Shown here piece by piece: positions 52,536 through 64,000 of a stretch of 64,000 nucleotides of DNA. Where the stretch lies: assembly GCA_021397845.1 (NCBI GenBank), contig CM038050.1:143653980-143717979 (forward strand). The letters run 5' to 3'. Position numbers and translations under genes: made by a program. Below the pieces are notes generated by a model that saw only the letters and a program-made list of their open reading frames with translations, had not been told where the DNA came from and made no database searches. Each line of letters begins with the position of its first letter. Within the stretch, counting starts at the first letter, position 1. The DNA is from Areca catechu (lineage: Eukaryota > Streptophyta > Magnoliopsida > Arecales > Arecaceae).

Positions 52536-54167
52536 TGGTACGGGCACCAGACTCAGAAGAAGACTTCAGAGCTCCATCTGGATCTCTGATTGATCTTGCC
52601 CAAAGAATTAGGATTTTCTGGCTTGTAATAAGGGTTGACTTGATCAACTCAATTTTAGCTTAAGTCTGTACTCCCTGCAATTTATTTTTGTTGAGTCATG
52701 TTGACTCAGTAGTGGTCTAGGACTTCAACCTGGGGTGTCACATTTTCTCCCAAGGCCAAGCAAGTGGGCGCCACACTCCCAGCCACACTCCCAGCCACAT
52801 GCCTGAGTCCAGGGGGCACCACATCTCCATCCAGTATACTCTGGTCCCCACACCACAGATAGCAGCTCCCTTCTCTCATGCGCCATTTGAGGAGAAAGCA
52901 ACCAGGGATCCACAAATCAAGGGGGCGGCCCAAGACCTTCCATAAGAGCCAAGCTATGAAAGGAAAGAAATTCTTCTTGGAGAGAACTTCAAGGAGGCGC
53001 CCATTCCCTGCCAAAAATATCCAAAACAAAGATTGGAAGGACCATGACTTAGGGAGAAAGAAAAGGAGGAGTCCAAAAGAGTTGAGCCATGGAAGGAAAG
53101 AAATCCTCTCTTGAAGAACAAAGCTTGGAGGCGCCATCTACCTTCCTTTTAAAACCCAAATCAAATTTTTTGGAACCTTTGGCCGGCCATATGTGTAGGG
53201 ATTGATCCTACAATCCTAATTTGAAGATCCCCTCCTTTAGTCCCACATGGAAAGATGTAAAACCCTACTCTCTTGTAAAGTCCTATAAATTAAACCCTTC
53301 TTGTAAATTTGAAAGTAATCTGATGAATGAATTAAAATTTTTGTGTGAGCAAACTCTGTGTTTTCTCTCTTCCGCACTTGCATCCAGGTGTTGAGCTCCG
53401 TGAGGGAGTAAATCCGGGTTCCCAGGAACCTTGAGGAGGTGTGAGATCTCCAAACCCCAAACCCTAGGTTAGCCACTTCACTCCCAAACCCTAGCCGCCC
53501 ATCATCCTTCTATTTCCACCAAGCCCTAGCATATCCCACCTCTCACGGCCATCCTCTTCAAGTCAAGGCCGACCCCAGCATCCGGGTCCAGTCCGGATAC
53601 TTTAGATCCAGAGCAATTCCCAGAGGAAGTCAGATCAACCTCCAGGAGAATCCGAATTTCAGCACATCAACTTTCAAGTTCTTCAATCTGGTAAATTCTT
53701 CCTTGAGTATCTGATTCCATCACTTGTTCTTCTTCTTTCCCAGATCTTGAGTCCAGGAGAAGCCGACTCAGCCACAGGACCAGTATTGGAGGATCCATTT
53801 CGAAGGTATCCGAATCCGAGGATCCAACAATCTGCTCGAGAGAGTTCTTCCATCAAACTTTGTGAAGATCACTGTCTGGTTGGTAACCCATCTCTTCTCT
53901 TTATTTCTGTCCTGTTGAAAGTTCAAAGTGAACCCTAGGTCTGGGAGTTTCTCAACCCCCAGCGATCCGTTACTTCTGAACTACTCTGATAATCCAGTTT
54001 TATTTAAATTGTGCTTTCAATTATTACCTAGTTTCTTTAATTTTAGTTTATCTTTTCTTTGAGTCAAAGCCAACTTCTGAAAATATTAAAAAAAAAAACA
54101 AAAAAAAAAAAGAATTAGTCTTAATTTACTTCCGCATCGCATCATCTCTCTCTTTTGTTCTGCATCA
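52536..54167 (+). repeat. 5' LTR of Gypsy-2
   Basis: Begins TGGTACGGGCACC and ends TCTGCATCA. A TATA box cctataaatta lies near 53281-53292, followed by a pyrimidine-rich leader. The 143-codon minus-strand frame at 52706-53137 is an LTR shadow and is present in both copies. Confidence 0.94.
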
Positions 54168-54170
54168 TTT

Positions 54171-54182
54171 TGGTATCAGAGC
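54171..54182 (+). other. primer binding site of Gypsy-2
   Basis: TGGTATCAGAGC, three bases after the 5' LTR. Confidence 0.9.
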
Positions 54183-55071
54183 ACAGTCTAGGATTTCTGT
54201 TTTGCTTGCTTGTTTTAAGTCTCTCTCCTTTTACTTTGTCTGCTCGAAGTAGACTCCCCAGGACGTCCGGTCCTAGGAATGAAGCGAGGTGCAAACCTCC
54301 TCTTCCCATTCCATGGGGTGTTCCTAGGGCGTGTAGGGGATCCGTTGGGTTACAACTTCGTAGCAGTAATTGTAAACGGGGGAAGCACCCTGTTTTCAGT
54401 CCGTAACTACCCTGTTGCAGGAATTGTTCTCAGTGCAGTTAACTCCAAATTGCATGATTTTTATTTTGCTGGAACCAGTATAATTGAAGCTATTTTACAT
54501 AATTTTCTTGTGATTTATTGGTTTTCGTGAAATTTCTGAGAGTTAAATTACTGCAACTCTATTTTTGTGTTCTGCAATTCAATTATCTTGAGTGAACATC
54601 TCCTAACTCATCCTAAGGGCATTTGAGCATCTAAGATAAGGGGAGGAGTTGATAACCTCTCCTTAGCCCACAACCACCATCACCTCATTCGATTCTAAGC
54701 CTAACTTTAAAATTTATTAGACTTAATTTGCCCTAGTGGGCTAGGGACATACATCAACAAGTTGGGTCAAGGCTAGTGTTGAGTCAGTTTGTCTAGTTAC
54801 TCTGTGTGCTTTGTACTCAGTGTCTAGAACGGTGGTTCTGGGACTACGCCCCGAAGGGCTTGTGTGCTGGTCCGCCTACCTGGCCAATCACTGATTGGTG
54901 TCTAGGATTGGCATCTAGGGACCTAACACTCCCCTTACACCTACCTGGCTGAGTCCTGAGTTACTACAGGCTAGCTTGCCACTCTGATTGGGCATCTAGT
55001 TTGGGCTCTAGGTCTAGTTAGCCCGTAGTCGATTCAGTTGAGTCTCATTTTGTATGTTTGCTTGCATCATC
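54183..55071 (+). other. long untranslated leader of Gypsy-2
   Basis: About 890 bp between primer site and gag without recognisable coding sequence. Short open frames (54155-54530) show no domain. Confidence 0.7.
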
Positions 55072-56126
55072 ATGTCTACCCAGAATGGAGTACCCTACCA
55101 ACCTGGTCAAACCCAACCTGATTTAGAGGCCATGGTTAGAGCTCTTACTGAGAGTATGAACAAATTAAGTCAGGATATGAATGAGAATTTTGCCCAGCTT
55201 AGGGATCGAGTCCAAGTACTTGAGGAACCTAGGCATCAGAATTGGACTCCTGACCCAGATTTTAATGTGCCTCAACCTCACCCACACCAAGAGCCTAGAA
55301 GACCTTTATACAGAGATCCTGAACCTAATCATATGAGGCCTGACCCAGAACCTGAAGATAGAGATGATAGGTTCATTCGGAACATCAAATTAGATGCACC
55401 CACTTTTGATGGTAGCTTAAACCCTAAGGTGTATTCTGATTGGGAGGGTGAGATGGACCAGTACTTTGAGTGGTATGCTATGTCTGAGGAAAGAAAGTTC
55501 AAGTTTGCCAAGATGAAGTTAGTACGTCAAGCTAGGTTATACTGGGGGAACATTGAGCTGACCACTAGAAGACGAAATGTAGAGCCCATAACCACTTGGC
55601 AGGGTATGAAAGAGAAACTTAGAGATAAGTACCTACCCATTTCATACCAGTAGAACCTGTTAGACCAATGGCAGACTTTGAAATAAGGGAACCGATCTGT
55701 ATCAGACTACATAACCACCTTTGATGAATACCTGATGAGATGTGATGTGAGTGAATCCCATGAGGTCACTTTGTCTAGGTTTAGGGATGGACTTAGGGAA
55801 GACATAAAGAGGGAGTTGTTTCTGAGAGAGGTTACTGACCTAGACCAAGCCTATCAGATTGCACTGAACACTGAGAAGTTTCAGAGATGACCTATACCTT
55901 CTAGGGTTAGTGCCCCAATCCCAAGAAATGGACCTAGCCAAGTTACCCCTAGCAAGTCTAATCAGGGTATTCCCACCCCTAGGCCCATGGACAAAGGTAA
56001 GGCACCTAATACCCAAAGAACCCCTAGTATCATCTGTTTTAAGTGCCAGAAGCCCGGTCATATCTCCAACCAGTGCACAGCCATAGCTTGTTTTAAGTGC
56101 CACAAGGTAGGTCATGTTTCTAGCCA
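55072..56126 (+). pseudogene. Gypsy-2 gag, broken
   Basis: The start MSTQNGVPYQ at 55072 is preferred over an upstream in-frame ATG at 55054. A helical N-terminus and DAPTFDGSLNPKVYSDWEGEM, the gypsy gag core, are visible. TAG at about 55652, further stops near 55684 and 55888, then two CCHC knuckles, CFKCQKPGHISNQC (about 56037) and CFKCHKVGHVSSQC (about 56091). A 1-bp shift at the end of the second knuckle leads into the pol frame. Confidence 0.88.
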
Positions 56127-57416
56127 GTGCCTCGTAGATCCCTTTACATAGAAGAAGCAGAGGAAGAGAGTTCCGGACCCAATGAAGAGTTTGAAGAAGA
56201 AGTTTATGAGGCCGTAATGAATTTGGTCGATGAGTATGAAGGAGAGGAGGAATCCACAGAGTCTGACCAATTAGGGGTTGTAAGATGCATCCTGTCCCAA
56301 AATAGAGTTCAGGAGGATTGGCGTAGGACTAACATCCTACAGACTTTCCTTAAACTAGGGGATAAGGTATGTAAAATCATCATAGATAGTGGGAGCTGTG
56401 TGAATGCCATTTCTGCTAGCACTGTCAAAATGTTAGGCTTAACCCCAGTCCCGCACCCCAACCCCTATAAGGTTTCTTGGATAGACTCTACCTCTATACC
56501 CATCCAGTCTAGATGTCAGGTCCAAATCCAAATGCAATCCTATCAAGAGAAGATTTGGTGTGACGTCTTGCCCATGGGGGTGAGCAGTATAATTCTTGGA
56601 AGACCTTGGTTGTATGATCATGATGCCACCCTCTTAGAGAAATCTAACACCTGTGTCTTTAGTTTTAATGGGAAGAAAATCACAATCCATTCAGTCCCTC
56701 CTAAGGACAAGATAGCTAAAAGAACCAATAAGGTCAGAGAAATGAAGACTGGAGTGAACCTAATTAGTGCTAAGGATCTAGAACAAGAAATTCATAGTGG
56801 TTCACCTATTTGGATGTTGACTGCTAAGGAACTTAGGACTCCTACACCCTCAGAGCCTCCTCAGGAAGTTAAACCTTTGTTAAAAGAATTTGAGGATGTT
56901 TTTTCCGAGGATCTGCCAGACCACCTTCCACCTCTTAGGGATATCCAGCATTCCATAGATTTAGTCTCAGGAGCTACTTTACCCAACTTGCCCCATTATA
57001 GGATGAATCCATCTGAGCATAAGGAACTGCAAAAGCAGGTTGGAGAATTGTTAAGGAAGGGGTTCATTAGGGAGAGTCTTAGCCCTTATGCAGTCCCTGC
57101 ACTTCTAACCCCGAAGAAGGATGGCACGTGGAGGATGTGTGTTGATAGTCGTGTCATCAACAAAATCACAATCAAGTATAGGTTCCCCATCCCTAGACTA
57201 GATGACATGCTAGATATGATGGCCGGTGCAATGGTTTTTTCTAAAATTGATCTCAAGAGCGGCTATCATCAGGTTAGGATTAGACCAGGGGATGAGTGGA
57301 AAACCACTTTCAAAACTAAGGATGGTCTCTATGAATGGGTTGTTATGCCTTTTGGGTTGTCCAATGCCCCTAGTACTTTCATGAGGATTATGACCCAGGT
57401 ACTTAGAGTTTCATAG
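56127..57416 (+). pseudogene. Gypsy-2 protease and N-terminal reverse transcriptase
   Basis: The frame has an acidic start (EEEVYEAVMNLVDEYEGEE), then protease with KIIIDSGSCVNAISAST near residue 85 and ILGRPWLYDHDATL near 155, then RT from LPHYRMNPSEHKELQKQV through KIDLKSGYHQVRI to MPFGLSNAPSTFMRIM. It ends at a TAG after a small deletion just before the catalytic YFDD segment. Confidence 0.92.
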
Positions 57417-59827
57417 AAAAGTTTGTAGTGGTCTATTTTGATGACATCCTGATCTATAGTAAGACCCCTGCAGACCACCTAGGCCACCTTAGACAAGTCT
57501 GTCAAGTTTTGAGGAATGATAGTCTCTACGGTAATCTCAAAAAGTGTGAATTCATGACCAGTAGAATTATCTTCCTTGGTTTTGTAGTAACCCCTGACGG
57601 CGTGGCTGCCGATCCTGAAAAAATTAGGTCCATAGTAGAATGGCCAGAGCCGACCAGTGTGCATGAAGTCAGAAGTTTCCACGGCTTGGCTACCTTCTAT
57701 AGGCGATTCATCAAGGAGTTTAGTACTGTAGTTGCTCCTATCACAGACTGTATTAGGAAGGGAGAATTCCAGTGGACTAAAGCAGCCCATAAAGCCTTCC
57801 TAGATCTTAAGGATAGGATGACCCAGGCATCCATTTTGAGGTTACCCGACTTTTCAAAGGTATTTGAGGTTGCCTGTGATGCTTCAGGAGTAGGTATAGG
57901 TGGAGTCCTAAGCCAAGAGAACCATTCCGTAGCATTCTTTAGTGAAAAACTTAATGATTCTAAGCTTAGGTATTCTACCTATGATAAGGAATTTTATGCG
58001 GTAGTGCAAGCTTTGCGTTACTGGAGACATTATTTGCTACCGCAAGAATTTGTGCTGTTTTCGGACCATGAGGCTCTTAGATTCTTGAATTCCTAGAAGA
58101 AGCTTAACCCTAGGCATGCTAAGTGGGTAGAGTATATCCAGTCCTATACTTTTGTTTTGAAGCATAAGGCTGGATCTGAAAATAAGGTAGCTGATGCCCT
58201 TAGTCGTCGATCTTTGTTGTTGAATTCTGTTAGGGCTGAAGTCATAGGGTTTGAGCAAATCAAAGAGGAATATGAGTCGTGTCCGGATTTTAAGACTGTA
58301 TACCAGAATCTAACTCAAGGACCATCTAGTGACCATAAGGATTATACCCTTTTAGATGGCTTTCTGTTCTTTAAGAATAGGCTTTGCATCCCTAGAACTT
58401 CTCTTAGGGAATTTTTGATTTGGGAAATTCATGCTGGAGGTTTAGCTGGCCATTTCGGAAAAGATAAAACCACCCTGGCTATTGAAGACCACTTTTTCTG
58501 GCCTAGCTTAAAAAGAGATGTAGCACACATTGTGGCTAGGTGTCGGACCTGCGCTGTTGCCAAACAGCGAAAACAGAACACCGGCCTTTATACCCCACTC
58601 CCTGTCCCAGATCGTCCTTGGCAAGATGTGAGCATGGACTTTGTGTTAGGTTTGCCTAAGACCCAGAGGAGGCATGACTCTATCTGTGTTGTAGTAGACC
58701 GATTTTCCAAGATGGTCCATTTCTTGCCTTGTTCCCAAACATTTGATGTGTCTAAGGTAGCCACCCTGTTCTTTAATGAGATAGTTCGACTCCATGGCCT
58801 ATCCAAGACCATTGTTTTAGATAGGGATGTCCAGTTTACCAGCTATTTCTGGAAAACCCTTTGGCATAAGTTAGGGACAAAACTTAAGTTTTCAACTACC
58901 TATCATCCCCAGACTGATGGACAAACCGAAGTAGTGAACCATAGTTTAGGCAATCTGTTAAGGTGTCTTGTTGGTGAAAACATTAGGAACTGGGATTTGT
59001 ATTTACCTAGAGCTGAATTTGCATACAATGACTCGGTCAATAGGTCTACGGGTAAGAGTTGATTTGAAATTGTGCATGGTTACAAACCTCACACACGTCT
59101 TGACCTATCTCCTTTACCAGTCCACACACGAGTCTCCGAGTCTGCCGAAGTTTTTGCACAGCATATAAAAGACTTGCATAAAGAAATTTATGCCAAAATA
59201 AATTTAAGTAATGAAACTTATAAGAAGTTGGCTGATTCTCAAAGGCGAGTCAAAACTTTTAATGAGGGAGACTATGTAATGATTAGGTTAAGGCCTGAAC
59301 GGTTTCCTCCTGGAACCGTTAGAAAGTTACATGCTAGAGGAGCTGGATCATTTAGAGTGGTGAAGAGAGTAGGATCCAATGCCTATGTGCTCGAGTTGCC
59401 TCCAGAACTAGGCATTAGCTCCACTTTCAACATTACAGACCTAGTAGAGTATAGAGAGCCAGCAGTGATTCCCAGTGAGCCTTTTGAACCTAATCCTGTT
59501 CTTAAGAGTGAACACAACCCTATGTGTCCACCAATAAACTGGCCTGTGAGGAAAGAGCAGATTGAAAAGATCCTGGATGATCAGGTTATCTCTACTCGTA
59601 ATCGAGGATACCAAAGATACCTGGTCCGCTGGCAAGGAAGGCCAGATTCTGATGACTCTTGGATCTCCCAAGAAGAATTACAAGAATTGGACCCAGACCT
59701 CTTGGAGAGATACCAGAGCCAACTTGATCCATACTCGACAGGGTCGAGTTCCTCCCATCCCGGGAGAATTGGTGCGGGCACCAAACTCAGAAGAAGACTT
59801 CAGAGCTTCATCTGGATCTCTGATTGA
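57417..59827 (+). pseudogene. Gypsy-2 pol: RT active site, RNase H, integrase, chromodomain, with stops
   Basis: Three pieces in one frame are separated by a TAG at 58097 and a TGA at about 59060. The catalytic motif VYFDDILIYSK is at the start (57428). RNase H has VACDASGVGIGGVLSQ and KHKAGSENKVADALSRR. Integrase has HAGGLAGHFGKDKTTL ... CRTCAVAKQ and the triad Asp in MDFVLGLPK, Asp in LDRDVQF, Glu in DGQTEVVN. The C-terminal segment (about 59590-59720) has YLVRWQGRPDSDDSWIS, a chromodomain-like aromatic pattern. The frame ends inside the 3' LTR; the true stop may be a little earlier. Confidence 0.9.
59757..59769 (+). other. polypurine tract of Gypsy-2 (weak)
   Basis: catcccgggagaat lies immediately before the 3' LTR. 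Only gggagaa is purine-only. Confidence 0.5.
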
Positions 59828-61406
59828 CCTTGCCCGAAGAATTAGGATTTTCTTGCTTGTAATAAGGGCTGACTTGATCAACTCAATTTTAGCTTAAGTC
59901 TGTACTCCCTGCAATTTATTTTTGTTGAGTCATGTTGACTCAGTAGTGGTCTAGGACTTCAACCTGGGGTGTCACATTTTCTCCCAAGGCCAAAAAAGTG
60001 GGCGCCACACTCCTAGCCACACTCCCAGCCACACGCCTGAGTCCACGGGGTGCCACATCTCCATCCAGTATACTCTGGTCCCCACACCACAGATAGCAGC
60101 TCCCTTCTCTCATGCGCCATTTGAGGAGAAAGCAACCAGGGATCCACAAATCAAGGAGGCGGCCCAAGACCTTCCATAAGAGCCAAGCTATGAAAGGGAA
60201 GAAATTCTTCTTGGAGAGAACTTCAAGGAGGCGCCCATTCCCTGCCAAAAATACCCAAAACAAAGATGGGAAGGACCATGACTTAGGGAGAAAGAAAAGG
60301 AGGAGTCCAAAAGAGTTGAGCCATGGAAGGAAAGAAATCCTCTCTTGAAGAACAAAGCTTGGAGGCGCCATCTACCTTCCTTTTAAAACCCAAATCAAAT
60401 TTTTTTGGAACCTTTGGCCGGCCATATGTGTAGGGATTGATCCTACAATCCTAATTTGAAGATCCCCTCCTTTAGTCCCACATGGAAAGATGTAAAACCC
60501 TACTCTCTTGTAAAGTCCTATAAATTAAACCCTTCTTGTAAATTTGAAAGTAAACTGATGAATGAATTAAAATTTTTGTGTGAGCAAACTCTGTGTTTTC
60601 TCTCTTCCGTACTTGCATCCAGGTGTTGAGCTCCGTGAGGGAGTAAATCCGGGTTCCCCAGGAACCTTGAGGAGGTGTGAGATCTCCAAACCCCAAACCC
60701 TAGGTTAGCCACTTCACTCCCAAACCCTAGCCGCCCATCATCCTTCTCTTTCCACCAAGCCCTAGCATATCCCACCTCTTATGGCCATCCTCTTCAAGTC
60801 AAGGCCGACCCCAGCATCCAGGTCCAGTCCGGATACTTTAGATCCAGAGCAATTCCCAGAGGAAGTCAGATCAACCTCCAGGAGAATCCGGATTTCAGCA
60901 CATCAACTTTCAAGTTCTTCAATCTGGTAAATTCTTCCTTGAGTATCTGATTCCATCACTTGTTCTTCTTCTTTCCCAGATCTTGAGTCCAGGAGAAGCC
61001 GACTCAGCCACAGGACCAGTATTGGAGGATCCATTGCGAAGGTATCCGAATCCGAGGATCCAACAATTTGCTCGAGAGAGTTCTTCCACCAAACTTTGTG
61101 AAGATCACTGTCTGGTTGGTAACCCATCTCTTCTCTTTATTTCTGTCCTGTTGAAAGTTCAGAGCGAAACCCTAGGTCTGGGAGTTTCTCAACCCCCAGC
61201 GATCCATTACTTCTGAACTACTCTGATAATCCAGTTTTATTTAAATTGTGCTTTCAATTATTACCTAGTTTCTTTCAATTTAGTTTATCTTTCCTTTGAG
61301 TCAAAGCCGACTTCTGAAAATATTAAAAAAAAAATAACAAAAAAAAAAAAGAATTAGTCTTAATTTACTTCCGCATCGCATCATCTCTCTCTTTTGTTCT
61401 GCATCA
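59770..61406 (+). repeat. 3' LTR of Gypsy-2
   Basis: Begins TGGTGCGGGCACC, ends TCTGCATCA, and matches 52536-54167 with about 2% substitutions and a few 1-bp indels. The TATA box is near 60518. Confidence 0.94.
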
Positions 61407-61411
61407 GTGAA
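61407..61411 (+). repeat. target-site duplication of Gypsy-2, right copy (GTGAA)
   Basis: GTGAA follows TCTGCATCA and matches 52531-52535. Confidence 0.93.
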
Positions 61412-61671
61412 TTTCCAAGTAGGTTTTGGGGAGTGAATATAGGTGCATTGGAAAGCACCGAACTACTATATTTCCTGTGTTTGTGTTTGTTTGTCTCTTT
61501 CATTTGCTCATCTTTTATTGCTTTATATTTCTGTTGCATACTCACTAAAAGCACTTCACACTTGCATTCATAGTACTTAGTTTGATTATTGGATTGGATT
61601 ATACACTTGTATTTAATTAATTTTTTAGAGATCCAATTTACCCCCCCTCTTGGGTTGCTTACTGGGCAACA
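61412..61671 (+). repeat. 5' LTR of SIRE-4, second part
   Basis: The end GGGCAACA at 61671 is followed by the primer site. The full LTR is only about 744 bp (484 + 260), half the length of the other Sirevirus LTRs, and shows neither motif array. Confidence 0.88.
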
Positions 61672-61673
61672 AG

Positions 61674-61685
61674 TGGTATCAGAGC
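61674..61685 (+). other. primer binding site of SIRE-4
   Basis: TGGTATCAGAGC, two bases after the LTR end. Confidence 0.9.
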
Positions 61686-61728
61686 CCTGTTCTTAGTGTG
61701 TAGGTCTAACTGTCTTGAGTAAAGATCT

Positions 61729-63440
61729 ATGGCAGCCCCTATTGGTACTAGTGTAGTTGAGGGACAAGCCTCAAATAGACCTCCATATTTCAATGGAACA
61801 AATTATACTATTGAAAAACTAGAATGAGAATTTACTTGCATTTAATTGATTATAATTTGTGGAAGGTTGTTGATAAGGGTCCTCATGTTCCTTCAATTAT
61901 TGTAAATGGTGTTTCCATCCCAAAGCTCGAAGAGGATTGGGATGAAAACGATATTAAACAATCTGAGATCAATGCGAAAACAATGAATTTCTTCTATTAT
62001 GTATTAGATCCTAGTAAGTTTAATAGGATATCTACATGCACATCTGCTAAGAAAATATGGAACTCACTTGAAGTTACCCATGAGGGTACCGATCAAGTGA
62101 GGAATACAAAAGTAAATATATTAGTGCACACTTATGAGTTGTTCCGAATGGAACCAAATGAATCTATCACTAACATGTACACTAGATTTACAAACATTGT
62201 AAATGGCATGAGAAGTTTAGGAAAAATAATGTATAATACTGATCTTGTCAATAAAATTCTCAGGTCACTTCCAACTTCATGGGATCCAAAGATGACCGCC
62301 ATACAAGAAGCAAAGGATGTTGACAAATTAACCTTGGAGCTATTGGTGGAATCACTCATGACTTATGAGCTGAATTTAAAGTAAAAATCTATGAATATGG
62401 ACAAAAAGAAAAAGGGGATAGCCTTTAAGTTAACTATTCAAGAAGAATCCTCAAATGAAGAATCTGAAGAAGAAGAAGATGAGAGTGAGGAAGCACTTCT
62501 AGCAAGGAAGTTTAAAAGGTTCATGAAAAGAAGGAAATTCCCTTATAAGAAAAAGTTTCAAACAAATAAAGAGAAGGGAAAAGAAAAGGAGAAAGATAAA
62601 GAAAAGGAAAAGGAGATACCTACATGCTTCGAGTGCAAGAAGTCTAGACACTACAAATTTGATTGCCCTCTCCTAAATAAATCAAGAAAGAAGCTTAGAA
62701 GGAAAGCTATGATGGCAACCTAGAGTGATTGTGAGGACTCTATCTTAGAGGAAGAACAAGATGAAATTGCAAATCTATGTCTCATGGTACATCAAGAACA
62801 AGAAGAGGTAATTTCTGATACTGAAGTAGATTTTATCTTTGATGAATTGAAAAATACTTTTGATGAATTAATGCATGATTACAAATTGATTTTATCTAAA
62901 AGAAAATTGAAAAAGCATGCAAATAGTTTTTCTCATGAAAATAATTCTCTTTTAAACGAAGTTAGTGAATTAAAAACTAAACTTGATGTTTTAGAAAAGA
63001 AAAATAAGGCTTTGATAATGAAAAATGATATTTTGAAAAGATCTAAGACTATCATTTCAAATGGTGATCTTTTAAAGGAAAACAAGGATTTAGAAGTAGA
63101 AAAGAAAAATTATAAAAATGAGCTTGACAAAATAAAACCTTTTGTTGAAAAGTTTACTTATAGCTCAGAAAAACTAAATCTTCTTTTAAACAACCAAAGA
63201 GCTATTTTTAACAAAGCAGGAATAGGATACAAACCTCAAAAATAGCAAAAGTATTTGAAAAACTTTTTGTACCTGCATCATCTAGTATTACATGTTTTTC
63301 ATGAAAAAAATAAGGACACAAAGCTTTCAATGTAATATGAGAAAAATCAATAACTTTAGAAAAGTTTGGGTTTTAAAAGGAACCAATTTATGTACTAATC
63401 CTAAAGGACCCAAGTTGGCTTGGATACCTAAAAACAAAAC
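61729..63440 (+). pseudogene. SIRE-4 gag, broken
   Basis: The start is MAAPIGTSVVEGQASNRPP at 61729. An apparent 1-bp loss near 61812 (where NYTYWK is expected) shifts the frame, which then runs 61824-62384 (MRIYLHLIDYNLWKVVDKG, EVTHEGTDQVRNTKVN). A TAA at 62382 is followed in the same frame by a Lys/Glu-rich stretch and knuckle CFECKKSRHYKFDC (about 62626-62667), a TAG near 62722, and a coiled coil (62784-63245). The second knuckle near 63290 is degraded. Confidence 0.88.
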
Positions 63441-63444
63441 TTGA

Positions 63445-64000
63445 TTTGTTTTATAGGTGTGTCTTACAACCAAGGAAAATAAAAGGCTATAGTATCTTGA
63501 TAGTAGTTGCTCAAGACATATGATAGGAGATGTGAAGCAATTCACCTCTCTTGAAGCAATAAATGGAGGGAGTATGACCTTCAGTGATAATGATAAAGGA
63601 AAAATCATTGGTATTGGTAAGGTTTACATCTCACCTTCTACTTATATTAGTAACGTACTCTTAGTTGAAGGTTTAAAGCATAATCTTTTGAGTATTAGTC
63701 AATTTTGTGATAAAGATTTTCAAGTTATTTTTAAATCATCTTATTACATGATTACTAGTCTTGATAAAAATGGAGTAAAATTCATTAGAAAGAGGCATGG
63801 TAATATTTATTAGGTAGATTTGGATGATCTATCCTTGCTTAATGGAGAATGCCTAGTTGCAATGAATTCTACTAAAGATGAGACCAGTTGACTTTGGCAT
63901 AGAAGACTAGGACATGCTAGTATGTACTTGCTTTCAAAACTTTGCAAAAAGGATTTAGTAAGAGATTTTCCAAAACTTAGTTTTGAAAAAGATAGAGTTT
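63445..64000 (+). pseudogene. SIRE-4 protease and start of integrase, broken, cut by window end
   Basis: Protease block YLDSSCSRHMIGDVKQFTSL (about 63496-63555) has Asp-Ser-Ser where Asp-Ser-Gly is expected. GLKHNLLSISQFCDKDFQVI follows. A TAG at about 63811 interrupts RKRHGNIY-VDLDDL, and a TGA lies just before the integrase start LWHRRLGHASMYLLSKL. Confidence 0.88.

Larger units (their letters stand above)
52536..61406 (+). mobile_element. Gypsy-2: complete Ty3/gypsy chromovirus, coding region broken
   Basis: About 8.9 kb with LTRs of 1632 and 1637 bp, a perfect 5-bp target duplication, primer site, long leader, gag with two zinc knuckles, protease, RT, RNase H, integrase and a chromodomain-like end. 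It differs from Gypsy-1 in LTR, gag and chromodomain, so it is another chromovirus clade; I cannot say which. By eye the LTRs differ at about 34 positions (about 2%), older than Gypsy-1. Inserted in the 5' LTR of SIRE-4. Confidence 0.94.
61412..64000 (+). mobile_element. SIRE-4: Sirevirus, plus strand, 3' part outside window
   Basis: After Gypsy-2 the SIRE-4 LTR resumes and is followed by primer site, gag, protease and the start of integrase up to the window end. Its 5' LTR starts at 52052. It is the only plus-strand Sirevirus here. Confidence 0.9.

Noticed and set aside
52706..53137. 143-codon minus-strand frame, also at 59940-60371
   Set aside because: Present in both LTRs of Gypsy-2 because LTRs are copies; no domain.

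Overview
This is a gene-poor stretch of a flowering-plant nuclear genome. LTR retrotransposons inserted into one another make up most of it. The mix (Tork-like and Sirevirus-type Ty1/copia, Ty3/gypsy chromoviruses, a plant Transposase_24/En-Spm-like remnant, initiator-Met tRNA primer sites) fits a repeat-rich angiosperm, perhaps a monocot. I cannot name the species. No intact host gene, tRNA, rRNA or CRISPR array was seen.

Layout. (1) 1-2808 is the 3' end of a decayed Tork-like copia element (reverse transcriptase/RNase H, polypurine tract, start of its 3' LTR). A complete chromovirus, Gypsy-1 (2809-11699, target duplication TTAGG), interrupts that LTR, which resumes at 11705. (2) 13597-15901 is a minus-strand copia LTR with its primer site. 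It is followed by a GC-rich ~184-bp higher-order tandem repeat (15911-16832) and a gypsy-like LTR end (to 17605). (3) 17.6-22.3 kb holds a broken minus-strand plant transposase gene with a tandemly duplicated exon-like block, a short LTR fragment, a frameshifted retrocopy resembling the U4/U6.U5 snRNP 27-kDa protein, and a possible SAM-protein fragment. (4) 22.9-26.4 kb is a head-to-head group of non-autonomous LTR-element pieces forming a large inverted repeat. (5) 27067-52051 holds three minus-strand Sireviruses. SIRE-1 (27349-38425, complete) sits inside the gag of its relative SIRE-2 (LTR and gag at 38431-40998, gag piece at 27067-27343). SIRE-3 (41015-52051) lies 16 bp further on and is truncated at its right LTR. 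(6) A plus-strand SIRE-4 starts at 52052 in the SIRE-3 LTR and runs off the window. A second complete chromovirus, Gypsy-2 (52536-61406, target duplication GTGAA), splits its 5' LTR.

Within each element the parts are the usual ones: LTR promoters, a tRNA primer site, gag with zinc knuckles, protease, integrase and reverse transcriptase/RNase H, and a polypurine tract. Both chromoviruses end in a chromodomain-like segment. SIRE-1 and SIRE-3 also carry a third ORF downstream of pol, of the kind called env-like in Sireviruses. Almost every reading frame is broken; the exception is the 849-codon RT-to-chromodomain frame of Gypsy-1.

The observation most worth following: SIRE-1/2 and SIRE-3 LTRs each carry an array of short motifs upstream of the TATA region, but the motif differs (CAAGTGTCGACACTTG in SIRE-1/2, GAGTCGGCTC-like in SIRE-3). 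In each element the same lineage-specific motif recurs inside the element, between pol and the third ORF. In SIRE-3 a TATA-like box follows it; in SIRE-1 a possible leader intron follows it. This looks like an internal promoter or enhancer for the third ORF that evolves together with the LTR promoter.
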